Source: Desarmillaria ectypa (taxonomy: Eukaryota; Basidiomycota; Agaricomycetes; Agaricales; Physalacriaceae). From it: a DNA stretch of 64,000 nt. Each line of letters opens with the position of its first letter. Within the stretch, counting starts at the first letter, position 1. A program made the translations under genes and the position numbers. The notes under the pieces were generated by a model that was given only the letters and a program-made list of their open reading frames with translations, had not been told where the DNA came from and searched no databases. This document shows positions 22,452 to 31,919 of this stretch, in pieces. Where the stretch lies: contig JAUDYN010000005.1 of NCBI GenBank assembly GCA_030407005.1, positions 3,720,001 through 3,784,000 on the forward strand. Reading direction: 5' to 3'.

Positions 22452-24802
22452 GTTGCCAGTCTCATTGGACTGGACCAAGAAACTGGGACAATAATGATTT
22501 TTACCATTCCAATACAAGTTCCCGATTTGGCATGCGAATGTATTCAAAGGTCCCCGTCAACACAGATCTCTCCTGTCACTATGGCCGCAGTCGACTTTTC
22601 AGATATCGAATATGACCACAACTCGGGCCCCACGTCGCTCTCATGACAAGTATTTCTGGTATGCAGGTGACCTTAAATCACGGACCGTGGCTCTTCTCCG
22701 CAACAACCTACGTCGAGATTCTCATTTCTCAAAAAGAGCTGGTATAATTGGTGGACCTTGGGATAGCCTCCTGACGAATGTAATGCCCTCTTGTCTACAG
22801 ATGACTCAATGACGGACATTTAGCGCAACCTGCACCATCCCCAAGTCATCTTCGACGATACGCGACCAAAAACAGGTTGTTACCACGTTCTTAGCGCGTT
22901 CCCATGATGTTCCGTCTCTTGGTCCTTACCGCCCTACTACCGCCTGCCCATGGATCTGCCCTATACCCAGAGATTCGGTAAAATACCACGACCATCGCTA
23001 AGATAAAGACCCAAATCTACTAATTCTTCCGACTCGGTGGCCTGCCACTTGAGCTACGTTCGTCGGAGATGGTGGGGCCAACGGCCCCGATGCTCTCATC
23101 AACACCAACATCATCGGATCCGAATCACTGTCGGTCCCAATCGGCATCTCACTTGAATCTCTAACTGCCAACTGTCGATCGTAGAACGGGTAGAAACCAT
23201 CTTACTCCGGATTCTGAAGCCGGTGTACCCAAACACACTCAAGGAAGATAACTTGCCTCAAGACTGGGCGGAACCATGAAAAAATTCAGTGCCGACTTGT
23301 GTTGTGAAATTACAGGCGGTGCGACAGACGCAACAAGTTGTTGAAAATTTTGACGGTTGGTCGACCTACCTTCACCACGGCTAGTGACCCGAGGACACGG
23401 TTCCCTGCCTCGCCAACCGGTAAGTTCGCCTTGTAGGTGGTTCCTGTGGCTTTGTTTAAGGACCCTTCAGAAGGTGGCTTCTTCGTCGCCCCGCCGGATT
23501 ATTGGCGCACACCCAATGAAAAGACTCTTTCCCGCGCGAAAGGTTCCCTAGGTTGTTCTTTTAACTGGGCTAGTCCATACGCCACTATGCATTGTTCATC
23601 ATCAGCACGGTAATGAAAAGGGCCAAACAAGAGCAGAAGGCACGTTTGTTTACCCTCTCGACCATCATCTGTTCAGCTCTGGCGCCGGCAACTTCGTACC
23701 GCTAAATGATAACAATGATGGCAACACTTTCATGGAAAACGGAAACTCTAAATGACGCTGACCTCGGGCTCACTCCCGTCGCCGACGACGCATGATGGAC
23801 GGGTGCTGCGTCGGCATCACTTCCCTACTTAAGTCTCTAGATTTCAAATGCGATCCGTCTTCTTCCTTCCTGACTTTACATCTATTGACTTTCTGGACGC
23901 GTTTTCCCGTCTGAATTGGTAAAACAACAATGAAAGACAACCTGTTAACATGTGAATACGTATAAGACACCAGGGGCACGCTCTATTCACTTCGGGCACC
24001 TCACCGAGCCCTGTCAGATTGCCCCGTTCTCAAGGTGATGGTGGCGCTGTGTTTCGACACAGCAAATCTTTTGTTTAAGGCATTTCAATTCACCTCCAAC
24101 CCTCCTACTTCGGGTTAGTTAAGCATCGCTCCCCTGAATACAGTATATCTGATGCAGAATTTCGGAAAGGAAAAAAAGTCGAAGGGTAACCTGCAATGCA
24201 GAGGCGTTTGTTGACTGGTGTATGGTATGACACTTCTAGAGCCTAGACCTGTGATTGCATATCATGAATCATGATGAAGGACATTTGGTGCGCTCGTTCC
24301 AGCGGCTGTCGACGGGTGTTAATCGATACTCGCCCATCTTTCAGCGCTCCATTTTGAATTCATTTCAGTAATCTCCTATGACCTCGCACCTGATGATTGC
24401 TGCAGACAGTCATATGCATACTACAAGCATGCACCGCTTAATGACCAGAGGCTAGAAGGTCCAATGTCAACCACCAGGCCACTGATTTGATTACCATTCA
24501 CTCACAATTTACTACCAGGCTATTACGCCGTATCTCAATCGTAGATACACCGATTTCTATGAAAACCTCTGGATGCATTCGTGGACCTTTCTGTCTGCTT
24601 TCCGTTCGCTTACGACCCGCCGCGAGACCAATTTCCCATTCCTCTTCGTTCATTTGCTTTGCTTGACTTTTCATTATCCGCGTCCCTTGCTTCCATCATA
24701 GTGCGGCGTCACTGTGAATACACCCGAGAGGGTTCGGAATGAATGTGGCTGCATAGCATAGTACAAATTTGAGTGAAGATCTCAAAAACCCTGCCCGACC
24801 GT
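22452..24802. other. Region without a supported gene; signal-peptide-like start at 22904
   Basis: A plus-strand Met at 22904 (MMFRLLVLTALLPPAHGSAL) reads like a secretion signal and stops or splices after YPEIR at a GTAAAA. Downstream pieces such as INTNIIGSESLSVPIGISLE (about 23100) and VALFKDPSEGGFFVAPPDYW (about 23440-23500) have coding texture but lie in different frames with stops between. This fits a decayed gene for a secreted protein. I cannot name it. From 23560 to 24690 I see nothing supported. Confidence 0.3.
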
Positions 24803-25977
24803 TCAGTTCAACCCGGGGTAAACATCTCCACCAGGTAGGACCATGGGCCTCGTTCGAAGCGTCGCCTAGGTACACGTTAAAAAGGATGCCAGGGTCTGTC
24901 GCCTGATAAGTATGAATTAGCACTGCAATTCTCGAGTTTTGGGGTGACTATGCTCTTACCATGTAGGTCCCCGGGAAGCTCAGCCCGGAGGGCGCCAAAG
25001 ACCCGCCACCACTTACTGTCGACCATATGAGGACGGAAGCCATTTGTATAAAAGGATGAAGTGGGAATATATACCTGCAAGTTGTATACATACTGCGAAT
25101 AAGGAAATGTATTGTCAGATGTACGATCTGGCGATACGGTGTATTATTTACCTGGATAGAACTGAACTCCTCCTAGACTAGCACTACCGTGCAAGGTGAG
25201 ATTCTCATGTCTTAACAAGTAGCTGCCGGATTTGGCATTCTTGGGAACAGTCACGTCGTACGTGTAGCTATTCTTGGCTAGCGTGTCCGAAGCCCACTCC
25301 GGCCTTAAAGACGCTCTGTTGGATCTGCAAGAGGTGTTGAGGCGGGATTCTATTGTATTGACACGATGAGCTAACCTTGAACCACGGAGACCCCGTATCT
25401 CCCTTGAATGTCGAACAATTATCTTTGTCGCATTTAGCCATGTAGTTGAGCACAGGACCGTAGTGTCCAAGCGGCCAGGTGTTCCACGTTACCCGCAGGA
25501 CCTGACCTGCCGTGATATTGGCGGATATAGGACCCTGCGGAAGCTCAAGTTTGGCGGGCAGTGAACGATGGCGGATTGCGACTTACGGGAGGTAAAGCAG
25601 AGTTTCCGATAGAACAAGTAATGTCATTCGAAGTAACGTCAGCGATGTAGCCAGAGTCCTGGACGATTAACAAATTAAAATCTATTGAAAGGTGTACAAG
25701 GCTCTAATACTTACTAGTTTCGTCCCGCGAACGACGCGCAAAGGCTAGTCGGTATTATTACTTGGGAATGTAAAGAAATATCAGAGGAAAGGCCAGACCT
25801 GTGGCGTTGTGTAGGGGTCCGGAAGGCGCTTGTGAGTGCGGCAAGCAAGATCTGTATGCGCATACCTTTGGTGGTATCCTAACCAGGAATATAGCTATTT
25901 CCGATCTTGAGAAGAGGGACATGGGTAGATACGCCGGCAGCAGTCGCCGCTGCCAGGAGACAAACTAACAGAATCAT
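24803..25977 (-). pseudogene. AA9 lytic polysaccharide monooxygenase, probably disabled
   Basis: Minus strand. The signal peptide MILLVCLLAAATAAGVST precedes HVPLLKIGNSYIPG, so the mature protein would start with the metal-binding His1 of an AA9 enzyme. Then come RLPDPYTTPQ, DVTSNDITCSIGNSALPP, VTWNTWPLGHYGPVLNYMA (second metal His in GHYGP), PKNAKSGSYLLRHENLTLHG, GGVQFYP, CIQLAVSGGGSLAPSG and ATDPGILFNVYLGDASN. AA9 enzymes cut cellulose or hemicellulose oxidatively outside the cell with copper. Three faults argue for a dead gene. A TAG follows SYIPG, with a phase mismatch to DPYTTPQ. The frame changes between FKIQQSVFK and RPEWASDTLAK. The C-terminal frame changes between GDASNE and RPMVLPGGDVYPGLN. 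An 18-base exon (coding CIQLA) lies at about 25082-25099. Confidence 0.75.
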
Positions 25978-26037
25978 GACAGACTGTCGACCCTTGAGAT
26001 TGAAAAGTGTCGAGTTGTTCCTACCATGATGATTCAC

Positions 26038-26044
26038 TTTTATA
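26038..26044 (-). promoter_or_regulatory. TATA box of the AA9 gene
   Basis: TATAAAA on the minus strand lies 61 bases upstream of the AA9 start, so the promoter is still recognisable although the coding region is broken. Confidence 0.45.
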
Positions 26045-26687
26045 GTTTAACGTTTTTCAAAGGCGATGGGATTTACGTCCACAAGCAGTACCGGCAGCTT
26101 ATCCACAAAACTAGCGCATGACAGACAAGATACAGCTCGTTGCTTGAATACATTGGAAGTCTGTTGTTTCAACCGCTTTGTCTGGCTAGGCCAAGCACAA
26201 AGATCGCCGACTATGAACCGTTAGTAGGGTTTCAAACATATGCTCGGAGTTTGACATGTCACATTTTCCAGGCTAGAACGGACGGGATAGGCCAGTGGGA
26301 TCCTACGAGTCATAGCGAAGTAATACCCATGCTTAAGCAAGGGAACCCAGGCTGGGTAATGACGTCTAAGCCACAGTGTTTTAATTGGAAGTGGATAATA
26401 AGGGTAAAAGCATATCGTGAAAGCTCTAGAAATGCCAAAAACCGAAGAGTTGCCGGGGAGTCTTGAAGACCGAATGAGGCTCAAGTTTGGTTTTAATTGG
26501 CATCAGCTTAGTCAATATCACGTGTTCGGGAATTGCCGTAGAACTGTGCAGTTCATTCAGCCACCCATCTGCCCAATTCAGTCCATCACCGGCATCGACG
26601 TCCTCAAGAACAAGGTGAGATTTTTTGCTGCCTCATTAACGAATTTATTGACCCTAATACTCTTCCTGTAGACATAACCCGGTCAAA
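26045..26687. other. Upstream region of the eL34 gene, possible 5' leader exons
   Basis: Open frames at 26140-26671 have no known family. Near the eL34 gene, a good donor at 26615 (AAG|GTGAGA) and an acceptor at 26671 (CTGTAG) would leave a 16-base leader exon at 26672-26687 before the next donor GTGAGT at 26688. This suggests a spliced 5' leader. Confidence 0.35.
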
Positions 26688-26793
26688 GTGAGTTCAATGA
26701 TTTAGCTCTGCTATCGGGAAGAGACGATTTTTTTTCGGGCTGCTGCTTAGGTGTAGTATCAGTGCTGACGAGTATTGTCTTCCAGCTTCTGCA

Positions 26794-27247
26794 ATGGCCC
26801 AACGCGTCACTCTCCGCAAAAGACAACCCTACAACACCACTTCGAACCGCCGACGCGTTGTAAAGACCCCTGGTGGAAAGCTCGTTTACCATCACATCAA
26901 AAAGCCTGCAACAGCACCTAAGTGCGGTGACTGTGGCATCGCTCTTCCAGGTGTAAGTTCCATCATCGGCGTGGAATGGCAAAATAATCATTCAATTCTT
27001 CCTTCTAGGTGCCGGCTTTGAGGCCTCGCCAATACGCTACGATCTCGAAGCGCCAAAAGACTGTGCGCCGGGCATATGGTGGTTCGAGATGCGGAGAATG
27101 TGTCAAGTCACGGTGCGTTGTACCAGTGCTGAATCTGATCGTCTGGTCTCATTGTTCTATCATTCATTCTTTAGGATTCTCAGGGCATTCTTGGTTGAGG
27201 AGGCCAAAATTGTTAAGAGGGTGATCAAATCGCAGCAAAAGAAGTAA
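26794..27247 (+). CDS. RPL34: 60S ribosomal protein eL34
   Basis: Three coding exons join to about 117 residues. The start MAQRVTLRKRQPYNTTSNRR and the segment VVKTPGGKLVYHHIKKPAT are diagnostic of eL34. A zinc-ribbon-like pair of Cys pairs follows (CGDCG ... CGECV). The C-terminus reads RAFLVEEAKIVKRVIKSQQK. Introns are GTAAGT...TTCTAG after LPG and GTGCGT...CTTTAG after VKSR. The protein is a structural part of the large cytosolic ribosomal subunit. A perfect donor GTGAGT at 26688 and acceptor TTCCAG at 26785, 8 bases before the ATG, indicate a 98-base intron in the 5' leader, common in fungal ribosomal protein genes. The start agrees with the family N-terminus. Confidence 0.96.
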
Positions 27248-29199
27248 ACAGTCTGGATATACGGCCTTTCTTTTCTTCTTTGCCTCCGCTATGCCCTACC
27301 GTTACCTCTATGACTGCATGTAACATCGTCACGGCGAATAATACAGACCAAGAGTTCAATATGCGGTATACTTATCTCATCTGGTCAGCTTCTATTGTGG
27401 GTTTTCAACAATTACCAGGACCTGACTGGTCGTTCTCATGGTCTCTTGGAACTCCTCGTATGCGCTGTCCTGATGATTGTAACTCTCATAAAAAACTTAT
27501 TTGATTAAGGCCCGATGAACGTAACAAGCCTAAGCAAGCTTCGCATTGATCTTTTTCTCGCGAATGTCTCGTTAGGCCCCCTGGCAAGCGTCAGGTACAG
27601 CCAGTTTCTCGTTCGTTGCTAGGCTCCCGATTCAATCCCCTCGTAACAAACTTCTCACTGTCTGGAAAATAGCTGTAGCCGGCGAGTCGGAAGGAACTCC
27701 CAAATAGAAGAATGCACCCGCAATTAGGCGTCTATCAGTGTAGAAGAATAACCTTCCCCGTTGACCCTGTAAGTTGTAGGTTGCACTAGTGATGAATACT
27801 TACTCCTGCCAGCCGACGAGTCTATTTACAACGTCCCTCTCACCCTCCGAACAAGAATCGACCCTGTAAAGGATATTCCGGTTGAAAGGTACAACGAAGC
27901 GCTAAAACTAATAGATCATAGAAACTACATGTCGTACAAGATTTTTACGATACCATCTGAGAGGGGATTCTCGTTCTGTTACCAACGCGCCGGCCAGTTT
28001 TGACCTGGTTTGCGACAGATAACTAACTACCAGTTCAGTGCGGGCGGGGGCGGGGGCGGGGGAAGCCGACAGACAACCACGTGATGGCGATTAGAAGCAA
28101 TCCCGACGCAGTGCGGCGTCGGTCAGTATGTAACCGTAAGTTGTATATGTGCCAATCCTTGAGACAGTTTGGAAATTAAAATTCAGCAAGGCGGTTGTTA
28201 TCGTGTCCATCGAGACATCCTTCTCTGATGTTCTCTTGTGAGGAGATCCGAGACGGACCCTCCTCTCCTCGCGTTGCCATACGCCACTGCGACAAGCATT
28301 GGATCCTCATGAAGAAGCTGGAACTAGTCCTCTAGCTAAGAAACTTGGCCGCAGACCGCAGCAATAATTTTCTTGAAGACTCCACAACCCTTTAGAAAAC
28401 TTGGCCCGTCTCCTATTTCTCTTCGGACCGAAGTACGTCCAACGTCCCCCCGTACTTACGGAGACATACAAAGAACTAACAAGCACCGAACCGAATCCGT
28501 TCTCCAGTCTCAGTAACTCCCCAGGTTGCTGGATGTACCCAACCTTCTCGGGGCGATCGCCTTTAGGAATACCAGGCCTCTTTTCAGCCTGTCAAAGAAA
28601 ACTCACACTTGGTCCTGGTCTAACTTGACCAAATTTGTATCTTGCTTGAAACACTTACCCGCGCTCAGGCAGAGAATCGCGCGTGTAATTGTTCCCTGCA
28701 GAAATTCGTCCTAAGTATACTACCTTCCACACGAGATTCCTTCGGAGCGTGTGATACACACGGGGGCATTCCATTCCACAGCTATAGCCTCAAAGATCCT
28801 TACACATCGGATGGTCCACAAATTACCTGCCTAGACTCGGAAGACATGCTAGTCGAAGATCCCGTGAATGTGAAGGACGGTACGGGTGCAGATTGAAGGA
28901 AACTGCACCCGTTCCCCCGTTAGGGAGGTTCAGGACCGAAGGTTACGTTTTTTTTGCTGGCTGACAAGCAGTAATTGAAGTTGCCATTAACGAGGACTTC
29001 TTGGGGGATCGTCGACAGGCGATGATAGCCGGAGTTGACAATACACGGTCTTTCGGTAGAACAGGGTAGATAGACAATATTTGCATCGCATATACATATT
29101 TCACCTATCTATATACCTACAATTAGATCGTGTGAGTATTGCACATCGAACGGTAGCAAGATGAGGCAACAAGCACGCACCCAGAGTTAATGCTTATGA
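27248..29199. other. Region without a supported gene
   Basis: It begins with the 3' flank of eL34. Open frames at 27280-27504, 28401-28714 and 28642-28896 have no recognised family and no convincing splice chain. A G-rich tract at 28042-28062 is listed separately. Poly-T near 28950 and AT-rich sequence at 29060-29130 lie in the 3' flank of the next gene. Confidence 0.35.
28042..28062 (+). repeat. G-rich tract able to form a G-quadruplex
   Basis: Four G runs (3, 5, 5 and 5 long) are separated by single C bases. This satisfies the G3+N1-7 four-run pattern with the shortest possible loops. It is intergenic, with no gene identified within about 800 bases. Confidence 0.7.
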
Positions 29200-30161
29200 T
29201 TACTTGGTGTTCTTCTTCTTCTTTTCCTCCTCGGTTCTCCTCTCTTTCTCAGCCGAGACCTTGGCTACTTCGTGAGCGGCGTCGTTCAATCCAAGTCTGT
29301 TCCTGGAGATCTAGACAAAGTTCATGTAACCATGTGAAAAATAGATTTAAAAACATGAAAAAGATAAGGAAACTCACTTCGATGGCGTAGAACTGGGGTA
29401 TTCGATCAAAAAGGGTGCTATAGTGGATTGAACGGGGACTTACTTGTATACGGGTTACTGGAGATACATAGGGACAATAAGGAATGGGTACAATGCGTAC
29501 AGATCTATTTGCTCCTCTCACCGAAAATCGTATTCTTCTCGCCATACTCTTCCCGAGCGTCCGTCCGAATGAGCGAGCCAAAATTGTAGTCCTTGACCTT
29601 CTTTTCATATCTGCGACAAACGTTATTGACATTGACACGGACAGGGAGAAGCAGCTACACACGTTTGGATAAAGACCCGCCAGCGTTCCTTGCCTTCTTT
29701 GCTCTTCATCCAATCCTCATCGAGCTTCGTCAGTTTGTCGTACGGTTCCGAAGTCATCTCAGGGAAGGCCTTGAGAGCGTGTTCGAATATCTCATCGTCG
29801 AATCTATGTCGAAGGAGACGTCAAAGGGGAATGACAACGGTTGCGACAAGGCGTACTTGGTGAGACGGAGCTGGCGTGGTGGGACCTTTTCGAGGAGGTT
29901 CCAGTATGTCTGCGGAGCGAACGTGGCATTCGATCCGCAGGGAAGGAAAGAGCCCAGCTTACCTGGGCCTGCTCGACGGCTTTGACAGCGAACCTGTAAC
30001 CAGTGAATCCTCAGCGACTTCCTAGTGTGTTTGCCTACTCACTGTTTTTCGATCTACCGCCCCCCAATTGATTAATTAATAATTTATATGCAATGGAGCC
30101 TATGTTTTCAGCATACCTCAATGAGATTCTGTGCATTCTGCGGGTCGAATTTCCCTGCCAT
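29200..30161 (-). CDS. PBDC1/YPL225W family protein (eEF1A biogenesis chaperone)
   Basis: Minus strand, ATG 30159-30161 to TAA 29200-29202, about 155-160 residues from several small exons. Exon 1 (30117-30161) encodes MAGKFDPQNAQNLIE. Exon 2 is only 11 bases (30043-30053, IEKQ). Exon 3 is 29963-29993 (FAVKAVEQAQ). Then follow TYWNLLEKVPPRQLRLTK, DEIFEHALKAFPEM, KLDEDWMKSKEGKERWR and EKKVKDYNFGSLIRTDAREE. A 14-base exon (29444-29457) codes TRIQ. The end is FYAIE, ISRNRLGLNDAAHE and a Lys/Glu-rich tail. The joined text matches the PBDC1 family closely (EIEKQFAVKAVEQAxTYWNLLEKV; FYAIEIxRNRxGLND). In yeast the homologue YPL225W (Chp1) helps newly made eEF1A to fold; the same cytosolic role is inferred here. 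Confidence 0.9.
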
Positions 30162-30407
30162 TTGTGCTGTCACTTGATTGCTTGCTGAGGTGGTGGTAGA
30201 TGTGGTCGAACCGACGATGATACGTGTGAGTGAGTATTATCGCCAAAAGCTCGGGCAATTTGTGTTGTCACACATCCTTCATCATGAATGCGCATAGGAT
30301 GCTAGAAAGTATACGGACAAATGAACAGCTTCATTGTTGAGTATGGATGGTCGTAGTAGTAGATTAGGGGCAGTAACGACAGTATCAATTAATTGTATGA
30401 TATGGCT

Positions 30408-31723
30408 TCAGCCAACACCAAACCGTTTCAATTTTTCAAAGTATTTTTGCACTCGACTGGCTACCTGACGCGGCGTCCGTTTGTTGTCCATCGCCTGCGA
30501 TATCTTCTTCCACCTGTACCAAAGGAAGTATCAATCATTATCAACAACGATGAGAACCCAAGAATACACAAGTCCGTACCGATTTTTCTCCCCTTCTGGA
30601 ATTTCGTCCAGTAGCCGCTCTAAGAGGTGCTGCTCCGACACTGACCACGCCTGGTTGTATGTCTCGGGCTTCGGTTTACCTGGACCTCGGGTTCGTTTCC
30701 CCAACGAGGATTTTGCAGGCGAGTCTGGTGCGAGTTCATTCTTGGCGTTGGGCGGATTCAGCCGAGACTTCGGCAAGAGTTCAGAAGCGAGATTGTCGCA
30801 GTCTAGATCGCCGCCGCCGCCGCCGCCATCGATTTGTATTTTTGCAGTGGAACGGCGCACCCGAGATGCCTTGTGGTTGAGCACTGATAATCGTGGTATG
30901 ATAATCGTTGGTTTTGTAAGTAAAGGCGTGGTATCATCGAGCGAGATATCCACATCCATGCTTTCATCTTCGACATCACGGCGAATGAAAACACCGAGGC
31001 CAATGGGGACGCGTGATGAAGACACCGTCAACCCTGAGGAAGTCGTGATCTTATGCTGCTTCAATTCGCGTATTTTGTCCCTCTCAAAGTCTCTCTTGAT
31101 CTCGGCGTGGCTCGCGTGTATTTTGGCCGTTTCAATGACTTCTGGGTTCCATGAAAGATTGAGCTGTTGGAATATAGGGTCCAGAACGGTCTGTCGAGCC
31201 TCTTTCACATACTTCTGTAGATCAGATAATTCGGAATGTTGCTTAGTGTGGGGTGTGTTCCGCTGATCATAGGTCATGCGAGCCTTGCAGGCCAAGTTTT
31301 GGAAAGGCAAAGGGTCTGATGATCAAGTGTAAACATTTATACGACATTAAACCTAAAAGACACGAACCATGGTGATCATACGTCGACCAATCAATATGTA
31401 GCGGTGCTCCGGCTTGATCCTGTGCTAGGTCACTTAGTTTGAACGACCTGTCACTTAGCTTTTGCAAGGTCAGAACCGAATCCAGATGATAGCACGGAGG
31501 TACGGCCCACCTCCTCCGCTAGCTCATCCACGACAGTCCTTGGGTTTGAACATGCCTTTTTCTGTAGTTCGTGCAGTCGTTCGATATCAGAATGAGTGCG
31601 GGCAAGTAATTCTTTTTGGCTGGCAATGTAAGTGGACAGTGCCTGGAGGCTGTCACATACGGATTAGTACCCTTTCATCGTGTGCAGTAGCTTGACATAC
31701 GTTTGGGAACGCTTGTCTTCCAT
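30408..31723 (-). CDS. SANT/Myb-domain protein resembling ZZZ3
   Basis: Minus strand, ATG 31721-31723 to TGA 30408-30410, about 390 residues in five exons. Exon 1 codes MEDKRSQT. A helical N-terminal part follows (LQALSTYIASQKELLARTHS). The middle is low complexity with a six-glycine run encoded by repeated GCC on the plus strand (30818-30832) and a basic patch (GKRTRGPGKPKPE). The C-terminal SANT/Myb domain reads QAWSVSEQHLLERLLDEIPE, WKKISQAMDNKRTPRQVASR and VQKYFEKLKRFG. This matches the single SANT of animal ZZZ3 (ATAC complex), where the text is QVASRVQKYFIKLTKAG. The protein ends at this domain, so the ZZ zinc finger is absent. Role inferred: chromatin-bound regulator. It diverges from TOF1. 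Confidence 0.78.
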
Positions 31724-31919
31724 TGATAGCGAGTCATTGGGTGAGAAAACGACGCCAAGGATGTAGAAAGATGGCTGGCAGAGGGGAAGAGCGAAAAGTC
31801 AGGAATGGGACAAAATTCGAAAAGGGAAATTTGCCGGGGGAACAGAGCAACATGCGCAAACATGTGCCACGGACGCGTCAACTGCCACCACCACGGCCCT
31901 GGCCGACCGCGACGCGTAA
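31724..31919. promoter_or_regulatory. Bidirectional promoter with two MluI cell-cycle boxes
   Basis: The 196 bases separate the starts of the ZZZ3-like gene (minus) and TOF1 (plus). ACGCGT occurs at 31873-31878 and again at 31912-31917, three bases before the TOF1 ATG. ACGCGT is the MCB bound by the fungal MBF factor, which drives G1/S genes, and the yeast replication genes are classic targets. Two copies 39 bases apart in so short an interval are unlikely by chance. Confidence 0.55.

Noticed and set aside
22156..22494. 112-codon plus-strand frame
   Set aside because: The minus strand has a splice that keeps frame, which the plus frame lacks.
30531..31266. 261-codon plus-strand open frame rich in Ser and Arg
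   Set aside because: It is the shadow of the ZZZ3-like gene on the minus strand, whose SANT domain is clear.
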